Origin: Pseudomonas capeferrum
GTDB lineage: Bacteria; Pseudomonadota; Gammaproteobacteria; Pseudomonadales; Pseudomonadaceae
DNA length: 64,000 nt
Assembly: GCF_013523055.1 (NCBI RefSeq)
Contig: NZ_JAAMQM010000005.1
Location: 186,001 to 250,000, forward strand
Reading direction: 5' to 3'
Positions 49,237 to 62,470 of this stretch are shown here, in pieces. The notes under the pieces were generated by a model. That model ran no database searches. It had not been told where the DNA came from and saw only the letters and a program-made list of their open reading frames with translations. Each line of letters begins with the position of its first letter. Positions within the stretch are counted from its first letter, which is position 1. The position numbers were made by a program, and so were the translations under genes.

Positions 49237-50220
49237 TCAGCTCTCGGCCATCTGGTAGGCGGTTTCCAATGCAACCTGCAGGCTGCCGGTATCGATCTTG
49301 CCAGTACCGGCGAGATCGAGGGCGGTGCCGTGGTCAACCGAGGTACGGATGATCGGCAGGCCCAGGGTCACATTGACCGCGGCGCCGAAGCCTTTGTACT
49401 TGAGCACCGGCAGGCCTTGGTCGTGGTACATCGCCAGCACCGCGTCGCAGTGCTCCAGATATTTGGGGGTAAACAGGGTGTCGGCCGGCAACGGCCCGCG
49501 CAGGTCCATGCCTTCGTTGCGCAGATGTGCCAGGGTAGGTTCGATGATGTCGATTTCTTCGCGGCCCAGATGACCGCCTTCGCCGGCATGCGGGTTGAGG
49601 CCGCAGACCAGAATGCGTGGCTGGCTGAGACCGAACTTGTTGCGCAGGTCATCATGCAGGATGCGGGTTACCCGCTCCAGGCGCTCCGAGGTGATAGCGT
49701 CGGCGACATCGCGCAAGGGCAGGTGGGTGGTGACCAATGCCACGCGCAGGCCGCGCGTGGCCAGCATCATCACGACCTGTCGCGTATGCGTGAGATCGGC
49801 GAGGAATTCGGTATGGCCCGAGAAGGCGATCCCGCTTTCGTTGATCACTCCCTTGTGCACCGGCGCGGTAATCATCCCTGCAAAGGTCCCGTCGAGGCAG
49901 CCTTGCCCGGCACGGGTCAGGGTCTCGAGAACGAAGGCGGCATTGGCCTTGTCCAGCTGTCCGGCAACCACCGCAGCGGCCAATGGCGTATCCCAGACGT
50001 ACAGGCTGCCAGGCGGTGCGGGTTGGTCGGGCCAAGCACCCGGGGCCACCGGCAGCAGATCGACGGCCAACCCCAGCCGCGCGGCCCGCTCGACGAGCAG
50101 GTCACGGCTGGTGATGGCGATCAGAGGGTGCGGCTGGGCTTGCGCGGCGAGCAGCAGGCACAGGTCTGGACCTATGCCGGCGGGCTCGCCCGGGGTGACG
50201 GCGAAACGCAGGGGTTTCAC
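49237..50220 (-). CDS. pdxA: 4-hydroxythreonine-4-phosphate dehydrogenase
   Basis: PdxA oxidises 4-phosphohydroxythreonine in pyridoxal phosphate synthesis. The 327-residue protein shows [12 protein letters not shown], the metal-site GHTEFLADL and [15 protein letters not shown]. The start is a GTG at 50220 in the sequence GTGA, which overlaps the surA stop by four bases, so translation is coupled. Confidence 0.95.
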   Translation of the reverse strand: MKPLRFAVTPGEPAGIGPDLCLLLAAQAQPHPLIAITSRDLLVERAARLGLAVDLLPVAPGAWPDQPAPPGSLYVWDTPLAAAVVAGQLDKANAAFVLETLTRAGQGCLDGTFAGMITAPVHKGVINESGIAFSGHTEFLADLTHTRQVVMMLATRGLRVALVTTHLPLRDVADAITSERLERVTRILHDDLRNKFGLSQPRILVCGLNPHAGEGGHLGREEIDIIEPTLAHLRNEGMDLRGPLPADTLFTPKYLEHCDAVLAMYHDQGLPVLKYKGFGAAVNVTLGLPIIRTSVDHGTALDLAGTGKIDTGSLQVALETAYQMAES

Positions 50221-51539
50221 TGCGCGGCCTGGTCGGCGCCAGGCAGCTTGATTTCCACGTAGGCTTCGTCGCGGATCTGACGCAGCCAGGTTTGCAGCTC
50301 TTCGTCGTACTTGCGGTTGCGCAATACGGTCAGGGCCTGTTGCTCACGCGCCTGCTCGGTACTGTCGGTTGCGCGACGACCCAGGACTTCCAGAACGTGC
50401 CAGCCGTACTGGGTCTTGAAGGGACGCGACACTTCGCCTTGAGGCGCGTTGGCCATGACTTCACGGAACTCGGGTACCAGGCTGTTGGGGTCGATCCAGT
50501 TGAGGTCGCCGCCGTTGAGCGCCGAGCCCGGGTCTTCCGAGAAGCTCTTCGCCAGCTCGCCGAAATCTTCGCCATTGCGGATACGCTCGTAGAGGCGCTC
50601 CGCAAGTTGCTCGGTAGCGGCTTCGCTGCGGATCTCGCTCGGCTTGATCAGGATGTGGCGGACATGGACCTCGTCACGCAACACACTGCCGCCGCCGCGC
50701 TTTTCCTGAAGCTTGAGGATGATGAAGCCACCGGGCGTACGGACCGGCTCGGTCACATCGCCGACGGCCATGGAGCTGAGAAGACGATCGAAAGGTGGAG
50801 GCAGTTGAGCCGCCTTGCGCCAGCCCATCTCACCACCTTCCAGGGCGTTTTCGCTGGCCGAGCGAGCCACGGCCAGTTGACCGAAATCGGCACCTTGCTT
50901 GAGTTGCTGATAGACCTGGCCCGCTTGAAGCGCCGCGGCCTGGATGGCTTCCGAGTTGGCACTTTCCGGGGTCGGGATCATGATGTTGGCCAGTCGGAAC
51001 TCTTCCGACAGCTGCATCTTGCCCAGGTCGGAGTTGAGGAAGTTCTTCACTTCCTGTTCCGAGACCTGGATGCGCTCGGCCACGCGACGCTGGCGGACCC
51101 GGCTGATGATCATCTCGCGCTTGACCTGCTCGCGCGCATCGTCGTACGACAGACCGTCATGCGCCAGCGCGGCGCGGAACTGGTCGATGCTCATGCCGTT
51201 GCGCTGGGCAATGGTGGCGATGGCCTGGTTGAGTTCCTCGTCGGTGATACGGATGCCCGAGCGTTCGCCGATCTGCAATTGCAGGTTCTCGACGATCAGC
51301 CGCTCCAGTACCTGCTGCTGCAGGGCGCTGGCCGGCGGCACACCACCGCCACGCTTGGCGATGGTCTGTTGGACTTCCTGTGTGCGCTGGTCCAGCTGGC
51401 TCTGCATGACCACGTCGTTGTCGACGATGGCCACCACGCGGTCCAGAGGCTGTACCGCGGCATGTACCGCGCCACTCAGCAGTGCGGCGCCCAGCATCAG
51501 CGGGCGCAGTCGATCAATAAGCTTGGTCTTCACGTTCAC
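50217..51539 (-). CDS. surA: periplasmic chaperone and peptidyl-prolyl isomerase SurA
   Basis: SurA escorts outer-membrane proteins, including LptD, across the periplasm. The 440-residue protein has a signal peptide ([17 protein letters not shown]), an N-terminal chaperone domain ([16 protein letters not shown]) and two parvulin domains starting near SANSEAIQ and [14 protein letters not shown]. The start is a GTG at 51539 (a second GTG at 51533 is possible). It overlaps lptD by 26 bases. Confidence 0.94.
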   Translation of the reverse strand: MNVKTKLIDRLRPLMLGAALLSGAVHAAVQPLDRVVAIVDNDVVMQSQLDQRTQEVQQTIAKRGGGVPPASALQQQVLERLIVENLQLQIGERSGIRITDEELNQAIATIAQRNGMSIDQFRAALAHDGLSYDDAREQVKREMIISRVRQRRVAERIQVSEQEVKNFLNSDLGKMQLSEEFRLANIMIPTPESANSEAIQAAALQAGQVYQQLKQGADFGQLAVARSASENALEGGEMGWRKAAQLPPPFDRLLSSMAVGDVTEPVRTPGGFIILKLQEKRGGGSVLRDEVHVRHILIKPSEIRSEAATEQLAERLYERIRNGEDFGELAKSFSEDPGSALNGGDLNWIDPNSLVPEFREVMANAPQGEVSRPFKTQYGWHVLEVLGRRATDSTEQAREQQALTVLRNRKYDEELQTWLRQIRDEAYVEIKLPGADQAAQ

Positions 51540-54324
51540 GGTAACCTTGAATGCCTTGGTCGAGGAAAGATTCGACCTTGTTGCCCACTACACCACCGAG
51601 GCCTTTCAGCACGATCTGCAGGAACACGCCGTGGTCGCCTTTTTCGTTCTGCGGAATCGCCTGGCTGAAATCGTCGTAGTCGATCCAGTAGCGATTGATC
51701 AGGCGCAGCTTCCAGCAGCAGTTGTCGTACTCGAAGCCACCGAAGGCTTCCAGGGTACGGTTGCGGTTGTAGTCATGCTGCCAGCGAGCGATCGCGGTCC
51801 ACTGCGGAACGATCGGCCACATGACCGAGAAGTCATGCTGCTGGATCTTGTAGTAGTCCTTGATGTAGTTCGGGTCGCCCGGAGTGCCATAGTCGCCGCC
51901 ACCCACTTTCCAGGTACCGGTCAGCGAGTCGAAGGTGACCATGTCGTTGCGATAGCGATAGCCGAGGTTGACGACCTTGTTCGGGTTGTCTTCCGGCTGG
52001 TAGTGGAACATCGCGCTGCCCGAACGGGTGCTGCGGCTGTCCGGATCCCAGTTGAAATCGGAATTGAAGCGCCAGTCGCGGTTGAAGTTGTATTCGTACT
52101 CCAGCGCGTATGGCGAGACATCGCTCTGTGCATCGCTGCGGTCGCGGTAGTCGAGGCCTGGCAGCTGTACCTTGCGATCCTTGAAGTAAAGCGCCTGGCC
52201 GATGCTGACGCGCTGACGCTCGAAGCCGTTCTCCTCGACCCAGCGACTGGTCACGCCCAGCGACAGCTTGTTCTCGTCGCCGATACGGTCGGTGCCAGCG
52301 AAGCGGTTGTCGCGGAACAGCGAAGAGTAATTGAAGGTGCTCTCGCCGGAGTCGAAGATCGGAATGTCCTTCTGGTCCTTGTAGGGGACGTAGAGATAGA
52401 ACAGCCGTGGCTCGAGCGTCTGGCGATAGTTGGTACCGAACATCTGCGTGTTGCGATCGAAGTACAGGCCGCTATCGACGCTGAAAATCGGAACGTCGCG
52501 GTTTACGGTACTGCTGTAGCTACCGTACGCCGGGTCGGCCGATTGCGTTATGGCCTGAGCCCTGCCATCGCTGTCCAGATCAAGATCGTAGTTGGTGTAG
52601 ACATATTTCAGCTTTGGTTTGACGAAGCCATACGAGGTTTCCATCGGCAAGCTGATGGACGGTGCAAGGTTGAGGCGAGTGCCGTTCGCGCGGGCAAGTC
52701 CAGTGACGTTCTGGTCAAGTCGACGACCGGGAATACCTACGCTGTCGTCAGGCAGACCATCTTCATTCAGAACGAAGTCATCCCTCAGGTCACGATCGAA
52801 GCGAACCGCTTCGGTCTCGTAACTGAAGTCCAGCCCACTAGGATGATACGGCAAGGTCCCGTTGAAGGTGATCTGCGGCAGACGGTCGTACGGCGTGATC
52901 TGCGAGATGGTCGCCATCTCGTAGGCGTGCACGTTCAGGCGCGCGGTGTAGCTGTCGCCACGGTAGGTCAGGGCACCCTGCTGATTGAGGAAGTCCTGGC
53001 TCTCCACGCCGATCTGGTCTGACTCGAGGTCCTGGAAGTAGAACGGGTCGCTGATGTCGGTGTAGTCCACCTCGGTCATCAGACGCTCGTCCAGGCCGCC
53101 CTTGTGCTGCCAGTTGACCATCCAGCGCTGCTCTTCGTAGTCGGTCTGGTCCTTGCGATCGTCGTTGCTGTCGTTCAGGTAACCACCGCCGACCTGGCCT
53201 TCGCTCGACTTGGTCAGGTAGCGGAACTCGCCTTCCATCAACAGCCCGCGCTTGGTCATGTAGCGTGGGTAGAGGGTGGCGTCGTAGTTCGGCGCGAGGT
53301 TGAAGTAGTACGGCGTGACCAGCATGAAGCCGGTGTCGCTGCTGGTGCTGAACGATGGCGGCAGGAAGCCGGACTGGCGACGGTCATCGATCGGGAAGTA
53401 GATGTACGGTGTGTAGAACACCGGAATGTCCTTGACCCGGAGCGTGACGTTGGTCGCGGTGCCGAAGCCGGTGGCCGGGTTCAGGGTGATGTTGTTGCCC
53501 TTGAGCTGCCAGGCGTTGCTGTTCGGCTCGCAGGTGGTATAGGTACCGTCCTTGAGGCGAATGATGGCGTTTTCCGCGCGCTTGGCGTAGAGCGCGTTGC
53601 CGCGGATGCGCGACTTGTGCATCACGTATTCGGCGTTGTCGACCTGGGCTTCGCCGGTGTCGAGCTGGATCTCGCCACGGTCACCCACTACCAGGGAGCC
53701 GTTGTCGCGAATCCTGACGTTGCCCTTGAGCTCGCCGCGGTTCTCGGTCTGGTAGAGGTTGGCCTCGTCGGACTCGACCTGCATGCTGCCCTGGCGCATG
53801 ACCACGTCGCCGGCGAGGGTAGCGATCTGCTGCTCCTGCTGGTACTTGGACACCTTGGCATTGATGTAGGTCGGCGATTCGTCCTTGGGCGTGGTGTCAC
53901 CCATGCCCGGGCGTGTCGGCTCGATATAGGCGCCAGCGCAGTACGGACCGGTCTCGGCCAGCTGGGCGGGGGTGAGCTGCTCGCGGGGGACCCAGTCCAG
54001 GTGACTGTAATCTTCGCTACGCGACTTCAGGCCACGGCCATTGCTCTCGGTGACCAGCACCGGCTTGGGTTCGGCGGCCGATTCGGTGGCTTCGGCCGAT
54101 ACCTCGCCGCTGGAACTGACGGCGCTGCCATCATGTACCGGGCGTGGCGGCAGGTTGGCGGCATCGGTCCTGGGCTTGCAGTCCCAGCCACCGGAAGCGG
54201 ACACTTGGCAGTCAAACTGCTCGGCTGCCACCACGTATGAAGTGGCCAGAGGTTGCAGGAGCAGCAGACTGCCAGTCACCAGCAACGGGAACTTTCTACT
54301 AAACGCGGGGGATTTCAATGCCAT
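51514..54324 (-). CDS. lptD: LPS-assembly outer membrane protein LptD
   Basis: LptD, with LptE, places lipopolysaccharide in the outer leaflet. The 936-residue protein has a signal peptide ([18 protein letters not shown]), an OstA-like jellyroll segment ([23 protein letters not shown], here [17 protein letters not shown]) and a long C-terminal beta-barrel region rich in aromatic/charged strands. Start ATG at 54324. It is the first gene of lptD-surA-pdxA-rsmA-apaG-apaH, divergent from amgK. Confidence 0.96.
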   Translation of the reverse strand: MALKSPAFSRKFPLLVTGSLLLLQPLATSYVVAAEQFDCQVSASGGWDCKPRTDAANLPPRPVHDGSAVSSSGEVSAEATESAAEPKPVLVTESNGRGLKSRSEDYSHLDWVPREQLTPAQLAETGPYCAGAYIEPTRPGMGDTTPKDESPTYINAKVSKYQQEQQIATLAGDVVMRQGSMQVESDEANLYQTENRGELKGNVRIRDNGSLVVGDRGEIQLDTGEAQVDNAEYVMHKSRIRGNALYAKRAENAIIRLKDGTYTTCEPNSNAWQLKGNNITLNPATGFGTATNVTLRVKDIPVFYTPYIYFPIDDRRQSGFLPPSFSTSSDTGFMLVTPYYFNLAPNYDATLYPRYMTKRGLLMEGEFRYLTKSSEGQVGGGYLNDSNDDRKDQTDYEEQRWMVNWQHKGGLDERLMTEVDYTDISDPFYFQDLESDQIGVESQDFLNQQGALTYRGDSYTARLNVHAYEMATISQITPYDRLPQITFNGTLPYHPSGLDFSYETEAVRFDRDLRDDFVLNEDGLPDDSVGIPGRRLDQNVTGLARANGTRLNLAPSISLPMETSYGFVKPKLKYVYTNYDLDLDSDGRAQAITQSADPAYGSYSSTVNRDVPIFSVDSGLYFDRNTQMFGTNYRQTLEPRLFYLYVPYKDQKDIPIFDSGESTFNYSSLFRDNRFAGTDRIGDENKLSLGVTSRWVEENGFERQRVSIGQALYFKDRKVQLPGLDYRDRSDAQSDVSPYALEYEYNFNRDWRFNSDFNWDPDSRSTRSGSAMFHYQPEDNPNKVVNLGYRYRNDMVTFDSLTGTWKVGGGDYGTPGDPNYIKDYYKIQQHDFSVMWPIVPQWTAIARWQHDYNRNRTLEAFGGFEYDNCCWKLRLINRYWIDYDDFSQAIPQNEKGDHGVFLQIVLKGLGGVVGNKVESFLDQGIQGYREREDQAY

Positions 54325-54454
54325 CTTATTAGTCCGGGCTTCCTGCGTGCCATCTGCCCGCGTGTGGGGCCGCACGCCTCTCGATGGTCTGAAAAAGATG
54401 CTGGATAATAAAGCATGACCCGCTTGACGGCTAGGGCCGTCGGAGACCCTTGTA

Positions 54455-56148
<1,694 letters not shown>

Positions 56149-56149
56149 A

Positions 56150-56914
56150 ATGTGGTGGCCGAGTACGGTGCTGGGCGCGGGCGCGGGATTTGCGATCGCC
56201 AGTATCCCTGGGGCCTTGCTGGGTGCCCTGTTGGGCCAGGCGATGGACCGCCGCTTGCAGTTGCAGGGGTGGGAGGATGTGCGCGAACGCCTGGGTGGTC
56301 GACCTGCCCTGCGGGATGACGAGGTGTTGTTCGTTCTGCTTGGCCGCCTGGCCAAGAGCGACGGGCGCGTTACCGAGGGTCACATCCAGCAGGCTCGCCA
56401 GGAAATGTCGCGTCTGGGCATGAGCGAGCCGGCCCGATTGCGGGCGATCGCCGCCTTCAACCGAGGCAAGTCCCGACGCGAGAAGCTGTCTCGCTACCTG
56501 CGTCGGCTCAAGCTTCAGCCCCATGCGGCCGAAGGCACCTTGCGCGCCTGTTGGCGGATGGCCTGGGCCGATGGCAAGGCCGGTCGCCACGAGCGGGAAG
56601 TATTGTTGAGTTGGGGCCAGCAACTGGGCCTTACCCGTAGTCAGATCACTGCCTTGGCGCAGGACTACGAGCCGCGCAAGCCCGCACTCGAAGGCGTGCC
56701 CTTGACCTTCGCCAGCGCGCTGCGCTTGCTGGGCGTGGAGGCCGATACCGAGGCCGATCGCATCAAGCAGGCATACCGCCGTCTGCTCAGCCGCCATCAT
56801 CCCGACAAGCTGGCCGGCAGCGGCGCCAGCGACGCTCAAGTGCGCGAAGCGACCGAGCGCACGCGTGAGCTGCACCAGGCATACACGCTCATACGCAAGC
56901 GCCGGGGGTTCTAG
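56150..56914 (+). CDS. djlA: DjlA-like membrane-anchored J-domain protein
   Basis: The 254-residue protein has an N-terminal hydrophobic segment (VLGAGAGFAIASIPGALLGALLG), a TerB-like helical domain, and a C-terminal J-domain with the HPD tripeptide in LLSRHHPDKLAGSG. This matches DjlA, a DnaK co-chaperone anchored in the inner membrane. The ATG is one base after the murU stop. Confidence 0.87.
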   Translation: MWWPSTVLGAGAGFAIASIPGALLGALLGQAMDRRLQLQGWEDVRERLGGRPALRDDEVLFVLLGRLAKSDGRVTEGHIQQARQEMSRLGMSEPARLRAIAAFNRGKSRREKLSRYLRRLKLQPHAAEGTLRACWRMAWADGKAGRHEREVLLSWGQQLGLTRSQITALAQDYEPRKPALEGVPLTFASALRLLGVEADTEADRIKQAYRRLLSRHHPDKLAGSGASDAQVREATERTRELHQAYTLIRKRRGF

Positions 56915-56958
56915 GCATCGATCCGGCTTCGGTCCTCGCTGCCTTCAAACCTTGCGGG

Positions 56959-57960
56959 TCAGCCTTCCTGAGGGCTCAACCATCCGCGCACGCGGCGGAA
57001 CAATTGCTCCTGTTCCGCTGCGGCGTTGCCGGGAATGGCGATCAGGAGCATCTGCCGATACTGGCTGTCCTTCTGTCGCTTGCTGGCTTGCAGGCGCTGT
57101 TCGGCATTACGCCGGTCCTGTGTGCGGGTAGCGTAATAGATGTCGGCGGTCGGCACCTTGAGCATCGGTGCCAGGCTTTCCAGATCATGCTCCACCCGCG
57201 CGGGCGTCTGTGCCGAGACCATGACCAGTTTCTGCACTTCGGGCGGCTGACGCTCGCTCAGGTAACGCGCTGCCCAGTAAGCGCCGCTGCCGTTGCCGAG
57301 GAGGACGATGTGTCGAGCATTCTGCTGCTTGGCATAGGCTACCGCGGCATCCAGACGCGCGAAGATCCGCTCGGCGTCTGCTGCATCGTTGTCGTCGCTG
57401 GCTTGCGCGGCATCCGTGCCCTGCGCGGTGTCGGCATCGGGCGCGGTGGCCTGGGCGACATTGGCGTTGGCGTCGTCAGGCGTGTCCTTGACGGGGGCAC
57501 GCTCGCCTTCGCCCTTGTCCGCCGTCGGCGCTGGTGGGGTCTCGACGCGGGCCTGCGGGCTGTCGGCGAGCAGGTCGGGAAGCGACACGCTCAGGCTGTG
57601 CCAGCCGACATCGGGGAATTTCTGCCGCAGCGGGCCGACGGTCTTCGGCCAGTCGGCCGTTTCGCCAGCGCCGGGGACTATGATCAACGCGCCCTGCGGG
57701 TCGCTGTCGTTGGCAGGCTTCCACAATGCCAGGAAACTTTCGTCACCGGCCTGCAAGGTCTGCTGCTCGGCCTTGGGAACAAGCCGTTCCAAGGCCTGGG
57801 CGTCTTCCTGGCTGCGCTCGGCCAACGGCGGGCGAACCAGCGGTGTGACCGGCGTCTCGCCAGGGGTATCCGGCTTTTCAGCATCGGCAGCCGGTGCCGA
57901 GAGCGGTAATATCGAGGACAGGCAGAACGCTGCCAGCGTCGTGCGATAGAGTGTGAACAT
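56959..57960 (-). CDS. DUF3530 family secreted alpha/beta-hydrolase-like protein
   Basis: The 333-residue protein has a signal peptide (AAFCLSSILPLSAPA) and looks like a DUF3530 protein: LIIVPGAGETADWPKTVGPL, VGWHSLSVSLPDL and HIVLLGNGSGAYWAARYL, the last in the place of a hydrolase nucleophile elbow. A low-complexity stretch rich in alanine, aspartate and threonine (about residues 145-200) interrupts the fold. Function unknown. It is divergent from the sensor kinase. Confidence 0.8.
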   Translation of the reverse strand: MFTLYRTTLAAFCLSSILPLSAPAADAEKPDTPGETPVTPLVRPPLAERSQEDAQALERLVPKAEQQTLQAGDESFLALWKPANDSDPQGALIIVPGAGETADWPKTVGPLRQKFPDVGWHSLSVSLPDLLADSPQARVETPPAPTADKGEGERAPVKDTPDDANANVAQATAPDADTAQGTDAAQASDDNDAADAERIFARLDAAVAYAKQQNARHIVLLGNGSGAYWAARYLSERQPPEVQKLVMVSAQTPARVEHDLESLAPMLKVPTADIYYATRTQDRRNAEQRLQASKRQKDSQYRQMLLIAIPGNAAAEQEQLFRRVRGWLSPQEG

Positions 57961-58054
57961 GGCTCGACCCAAGATCGGAGTGATACCGGCAGCCTAATGG
58001 TATTTGTCCTCGACGGCCACGCATCCTGGTCCCGTCCGCCAAGACGAGGTATTG

Positions 58055-60457
58055 ATGAAGCACCTGCGTTACCTGTTGGTCATCGGCTGGTTGTGCCTGC
58101 CCGTGGTTGCCTTGGCCAGGCCAGAGGTCCCGCCGACAGTCGTCCTGGAACCCGCGCAGCAACAATGGCTGCAAGCCCATCGCAGCCTGCGGGTCGGCCT
58201 GGTGCTACAAGCGCCGTATGCTCAGTTCGATCGCCGCTTGCAGCAGTTGTACGGGGCCAACGTCGAGCTGGTGGACTGGCTGGCACGCGGCCTCGCGCTG
58301 GATCTGACCTGGCGTCACTTTCCCGATCAGGGTGCCCTGGAGCATGCCCTGCAGGTGGGCGAGATCGACTTCGCTCCTGGCCTTGTGCAGACGCCGACGA
58401 GCCTGCAGCGGTGGCTATTCAGTGATCCGTACATGCGCGTGCCGCAACTGGTGGTCGGCACGCGCAGGGGGGCGCTGGCGGTCGATCTTGAAAAGCTGAG
58501 CAGCGATACCCGGGTCGCCGTACGCATGCCCGGCTCGCTGGCCGACTATTTGCGGGCCAATTACAGCCACCTCAACCTGCAAGGCGTGCCACTGGAGCGC
58601 GAGGCGCTGCAGTTGGTGGTCAGTGAACAGGCCAGCTACGCGGTGCTCGATGAGGCGCAGCTCAGCCGTCTGTCTCGCGAGAGCGAATTCGGTGACCTGG
58701 CCATCGTCGGTGATATCGGCCTGCCGCAGTTGCTGCGGGTCGGGTCGCGGCGTGACTGGCCGCAGCTTGCGGAAATTCTCGAGCGCGGCTTGCAGGCGAT
58801 TCCGGCCAAGGAGCTCGAGCAATTGCATCATCGCTGGCTAGAGCCGAAATACTCGCGGCTGAGCGAATCCACCGGCTTCTGGCAGAACCTGGCGCTACTG
58901 TTTGGCCTGCTGCTGCTCTGCGCGCTCGCCACGCTTGTCTGGCAACGTCGGCAACAGCATCAGCTGGAGCGCAGCCTGCTGGCCGCTCGTGAAAACCTGA
59001 CCGAACGTCAGGCGCGCGAAGAAGCGCTGCGCTTGAGCCAGTTCTCCATCGATCAGAGCACCGTCGGTATCCTCTGGGTGAACTGGGACAGCCATGTGCG
59101 CTATGCCAACCATGCCGCCGAACGCATGCTGGGCTATGCCGAGGGCGCAGTACTGGAGCGGCCCTTGATCGATTTCGAGCCGACCCTGCACATGGACCGT
59201 TGGCTCGAACTGTGGAAGCGCGCGCGGACCGGCGAAGGCGGCGACGAGCACTTCGAGACGCATTGCCTGCGCGCGGATGGTCGCTTGCTGCCGGTCGATC
59301 TGTCACTGAGCTTTCTGCGCTTTCGCGACGCCGAGTACCTGGTGGTGTTCCTTACCGATGTCACCGAACGCCGACGCGACCTGGCCGCGCTGCGTGAAAG
59401 CGAGGCGCGGCTCAAGGGCATCGCCGCCAATGTGCCTGGCCTGGTGTTCCGCCTGGAGCGAGATCCGGCTGAAGGCGATCCGGAGTTTCCCTACATCAGC
59501 GAGGGCAGCGAGGCTCTGGTCGGCTATACGCCCGCGGCCCTCCAGGATCCTGACATGGGCCTGCGCAATCTGGTCCATTCGCAGGATCGCGACGATTACC
59601 ATCGGGTCCAGAACCTGGCCCTGGCCAACGATCTGGACTGGTCCTGGCAAGGACGCATCGTCACGCGGCAGGGCGAACTGCGCTGGGCCGACATCAAGGC
59701 CAGCACACGGCGCCTGGCCAATGGGCGGGTGGTCTGGGACGGAATTGTCTGGGACATCACCCAGAGCAAGCGGGCGGAACTGCAACTGGCGCGTTCGCAG
59801 GAACAACTGCGCGAGCTGTCGGCGCATCTGGAAAGCGTGCGCGAAGAAGAAAAGGCGCGCATCGCCCGTGAGGTGCATGACGAGCTGGGGCAGATGCTCA
59901 CGGTGCTCAAGCTCGAGGTGTCGATGTGCGAGCTGGCCTATGCCGAGCTCGATCCCGGACTCGACGAACGCCTGTCCAGCATGAAGCGTCTGATCGCCCA
60001 ACTTTTCCAGCTGGTGCGCGACGTTGCCACGGCCTTGCGTCCGCCGATTCTCGACGCCGGCATTGCCTCGGCGGTGGAATGGCAGGCGCGTCGCTTCGAA
60101 GCGCGGACGCAGATTCCCTGTCTGGTGCAGGTGCCGGACAATCTGCCGGACTTGAGTGACGCCAAGGCCACGGGCCTGTTCCGTATCCTGCAGGAAGCGC
60201 TGACCAACGTCATGCGCCATGCCCAGGCGCACACCGTCCAGATCGAACTGGTGCGCCTGGGTGATCGGCTACAGATGACGGTCATCGACGACGGTCTGGG
60301 GTTCACTCCCGAGCAGGCCAGGCCGACTTCGTTCGGCCTGGTCGGTCTGCGTGAACGCGTGTTGATGCTCGGTGGTACCCTGACCCTGGACAGCGAGCCA
60401 GGAGAAGGCACCAGCCTGAGCGTGGCAATTCCCCTCGAACAGGAGAGCAAGACGTGA
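58055..60457 (+). CDS. hybrid sensor: periplasmic binding-PAS-PAS histidine kinase
   Basis: The 800-residue protein has a signal peptide (LLVIGWLCLPVVALA), a periplasmic solute-binding-type sensor (AHRSLRVGLVLQAPYAQFD through residue ~270), one membrane helix (about 277-297), two PAS domains (SQFSIDQSTVGILWVN and SEARLKGIAANVPGL) and a NarX/DegS-type kinase with H608 in AREVHDELGQML and an HATPase with QEALTNVMRHAQAH. It phosphorylates the response regulator encoded next. Start ATG at 58055 after GAGG. Confidence 0.9.
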   Translation: MKHLRYLLVIGWLCLPVVALARPEVPPTVVLEPAQQQWLQAHRSLRVGLVLQAPYAQFDRRLQQLYGANVELVDWLARGLALDLTWRHFPDQGALEHALQVGEIDFAPGLVQTPTSLQRWLFSDPYMRVPQLVVGTRRGALAVDLEKLSSDTRVAVRMPGSLADYLRANYSHLNLQGVPLEREALQLVVSEQASYAVLDEAQLSRLSRESEFGDLAIVGDIGLPQLLRVGSRRDWPQLAEILERGLQAIPAKELEQLHHRWLEPKYSRLSESTGFWQNLALLFGLLLLCALATLVWQRRQQHQLERSLLAARENLTERQAREEALRLSQFSIDQSTVGILWVNWDSHVRYANHAAERMLGYAEGAVLERPLIDFEPTLHMDRWLELWKRARTGEGGDEHFETHCLRADGRLLPVDLSLSFLRFRDAEYLVVFLTDVTERRRDLAALRESEARLKGIAANVPGLVFRLERDPAEGDPEFPYISEGSEALVGYTPAALQDPDMGLRNLVHSQDRDDYHRVQNLALANDLDWSWQGRIVTRQGELRWADIKASTRRLANGRVVWDGIVWDITQSKRAELQLARSQEQLRELSAHLESVREEEKARIAREVHDELGQMLTVLKLEVSMCELAYAELDPGLDERLSSMKRLIAQLFQLVRDVATALRPPILDAGIASAVEWQARRFEARTQIPCLVQVPDNLPDLSDAKATGLFRILQEALTNVMRHAQAHTVQIELVRLGDRLQMTVIDDGLGFTPEQARPTSFGLVGLRERVLMLGGTLTLDSEPGEGTSLSVAIPLEQESKT

Positions 60458-61083
60458 TTCGAGTTCTGGTGGCCGAAGACCACACCATCGTCCGCGAGGG
60501 CATCAAGCAGTTGATCGGCCTGGCCAAGGACATGCAGGTGGTGGGCGAGGCCGCAAACGGCGAGCAGTTGCTGGAAAACCTGCGTCACATCCATTGCGAA
60601 GTTGTCTTGCTGGACATCTCCATGCCAGGCGTCAACGGTCTGGAAGCGATCCCCAGGATTCGCGCCCTGAATACACCGCCGGCCATCCTGGTGCTGTCCA
60701 TGCACGACGAAGCGCAGATGGCGGCGCGTGCCTTGAAGGTCGGTGCAGCAGGTTATGCCACCAAAGACAGCGATCCGGCCCTGCTGCTGACGGCGATCCG
60801 CCGAGTGGCTGGTGGCGGTCGCTACATCGATCCGGCGCTGGCCGACCGAATGGTGTTCGAGGTAGGGCTGACCGAGACTCGCCCGCTGCATTCATTGCTG
60901 TCGCAACGAGAGTTCTCCGTGTTCGAGCGGCTGGCACAGGGCGCCAACGTCAACGACATCGCCCAGCAGCTCGCGCTCAGCAACAAGACCATCAGCACCC
61001 ACAAGGCTCGGCTGATGCAGAAGCTCAAGGTCAATTCCCTGGCAGAGCTGGTCAAATACGCGGTGGAGCACAAGCTGGTGTAA
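60454..61083 (+). CDS. LuxR-family response regulator
   Basis: The 209-residue protein has a receiver domain with the phospho-acceptor D54 (VVLLDISMPGVNG) and a conserved lysine in YATKDSD, then a LuxR helix-turn-helix (LAQGANVNDIAQQLALSNKTISTHKA, here NVNDIAQQLALSNKTIST). It forms the two-component pair with the upstream kinase. The start is a GTG at 60454 with an AGGAG site; it overlaps the kinase stop by four bases. Confidence 0.93.
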   Translation: MIRVLVAEDHTIVREGIKQLIGLAKDMQVVGEAANGEQLLENLRHIHCEVVLLDISMPGVNGLEAIPRIRALNTPPAILVLSMHDEAQMAARALKVGAAGYATKDSDPALLLTAIRRVAGGGRYIDPALADRMVFEVGLTETRPLHSLLSQREFSVFERLAQGANVNDIAQQLALSNKTISTHKARLMQKLKVNSLAELVKYAVEHKLV

Positions 61084-61179
61084 GTGTCCTCTTTGCGACA
61101 TCGCCGCTTTCGGTAAGGCAGTACAGGTTCGGCATCTCGTGAGGCGATCGATGATGACTTGTCCAAAGCCGTCATCCTT

Positions 61180-61195
61180 GTAGGGCAATCCCTAC
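61180..61195. promoter_or_regulatory. dyad upstream of the polyamine transporter operon
   Basis: GTAGGGCAATCCCTAC is a perfect 16-base palindrome (six-base arms, CAAT centre) about 110 bases before the ABC ATPase start, in the gap after the response regulator. LuxR-type regulators bind such dyads, so it is a candidate operator for the adjacent regulator. A second small dyad, CCCCG-ATTTG-CGGGG, lies at 61235-61249. No target site for this regulator is known to me. Confidence 0.45.
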
Positions 61196-61305
61196 GGCAA
61201 ACCTTCCACAGGGATGATGGCATTCTCTCAGTAGCCCCGATTTGCGGGGATTGGCACCTTCACTACCCTCTGGATACGGCAGTCATCCAACAAGAAGGTG
61301 CGGGT

Positions 61306-62430
61306 ATGAGTGAGGTGAATTCGAACGCTGCGGGCGGCGAAACGCTGGTCAGCTTCCGTGGTGTGCAGAAGAGCTACGACGGCGAATCGCTGATCGTCAA
61401 GGACCTGAACCTGGATATCCGCAAAGGTGAGTTCCTGACCCTGCTGGGGCCGTCCGGCTCGGGCAAGACCACCAGCCTGATGATGCTGGCCGGCTTCGAG
61501 ACGCCCACCGCCGGAGAGATCCAGCTGGCGGGACGTTCGATCAACAACGTGCCGCCGCACAAGCGCGATATCGGCATGGTGTTCCAGAACTATGCGCTGT
61601 TTCCGCACATGACCGTGGCCGAGAACCTGGCGTTCCCGCTGTCCGTACGCAACCTGAGCAAGACCGATATCAGCGAGCGGGTCAAGCGCGTGCTGAACAT
61701 GGTTCAGCTCGATACCTTCGCCCAGCGCTACCCTGGCCAGCTTTCCGGTGGGCAGCAGCAACGCGTGGCCCTGGCCCGCGCCCTGGTGTTCGAGCCACAG
61801 CTGGTGTTGATGGACGAGCCGCTCGGTGCCTTGGACAAGCAATTGCGCGAGCACATGCAGATGGAGATCAAGCACATCCACCAGCGCCTGGGCGTGACGG
61901 TGGTGTACGTGACTCACGACCAGGGGGAAGCCTTGACCATGTCCGATCGCGTGGCGGTATTCCACGAGGGTCAGATCCAGCAGATCGCCGACCCTCGCAC
62001 CCTCTATGAAGAACCGAAGAATACCTTCGTGGCCAATTTCATCGGTGAAAACAACCGCCTCAACGGCATCCTGCTGGCGCGTGACGGCGACCGTTGCCAG
62101 GTGCAGCTCGGTCGCGGCGAGCGGGTCGAGGCGCTGGCGGTGAACGTTGGCGAGGCGGGCGAGCAGGTCACGCTGTCGATTCGTCCGGAACGGGTGCGCC
62201 TCAATGGCCACAGCGAAAACTGCGCCAATCGTTTCTCCGGTCGGGTAGCCGAATTCATCTACCTGGGCGATCACGTTCGGGTTCGCCTGGAAGTCTGCGG
62301 CAAGGCTGATTTCTTCGTGAAGCAGCCGATCGCCGAACTCGACCCGGCCCTGGCCGTGGGCGATGTAGTACCGCTTGGCTGGCAGGTGGAGCACGCCCGC
62401 GCGCTCGATCCGATTGCCGAAGCCCGCTGA
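61306..62430 (+). CDS. polyamine-type ABC transporter ATP-binding protein
   Basis: The 374-residue ATPase has Walker [11 protein letters not shown], signature [15 protein letters not shown] and Walker [13 protein letters not shown], and a C-terminal TOBE domain of the PotA type. It energises the transporter encoded with it. Start ATG at 61306 gives [12 protein letters not shown]; upstream in-frame codons are unlikely. The family points to spermidine/putrescine, but no substrate is shown. Confidence 0.9.
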   Translation: MSEVNSNAAGGETLVSFRGVQKSYDGESLIVKDLNLDIRKGEFLTLLGPSGSGKTTSLMMLAGFETPTAGEIQLAGRSINNVPPHKRDIGMVFQNYALFPHMTVAENLAFPLSVRNLSKTDISERVKRVLNMVQLDTFAQRYPGQLSGGQQQRVALARALVFEPQLVLMDEPLGALDKQLREHMQMEIKHIHQRLGVTVVYVTHDQGEALTMSDRVAVFHEGQIQQIADPRTLYEEPKNTFVANFIGENNRLNGILLARDGDRCQVQLGRGERVEALAVNVGEAGEQVTLSIRPERVRLNGHSENCANRFSGRVAEFIYLGDHVRVRLEVCGKADFFVKQPIAELDPALAVGDVVPLGWQVEHARALDPIAEAR

Positions 62431-62470
62431 TGGTTTGCTTCACCAACCTTGTACCGTGGAGAGAATAACA

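Noticed and set aside
50944..53022. A 692-codon open frame opposite surA and lptD
   Set aside because: It crosses two real genes on the other strand and has no domain signal.
61235..61249. CCCCG-ATTTG-CGGGG as a terminator of the response regulator
   Set aside because: The stem is short and has no T-run after it.
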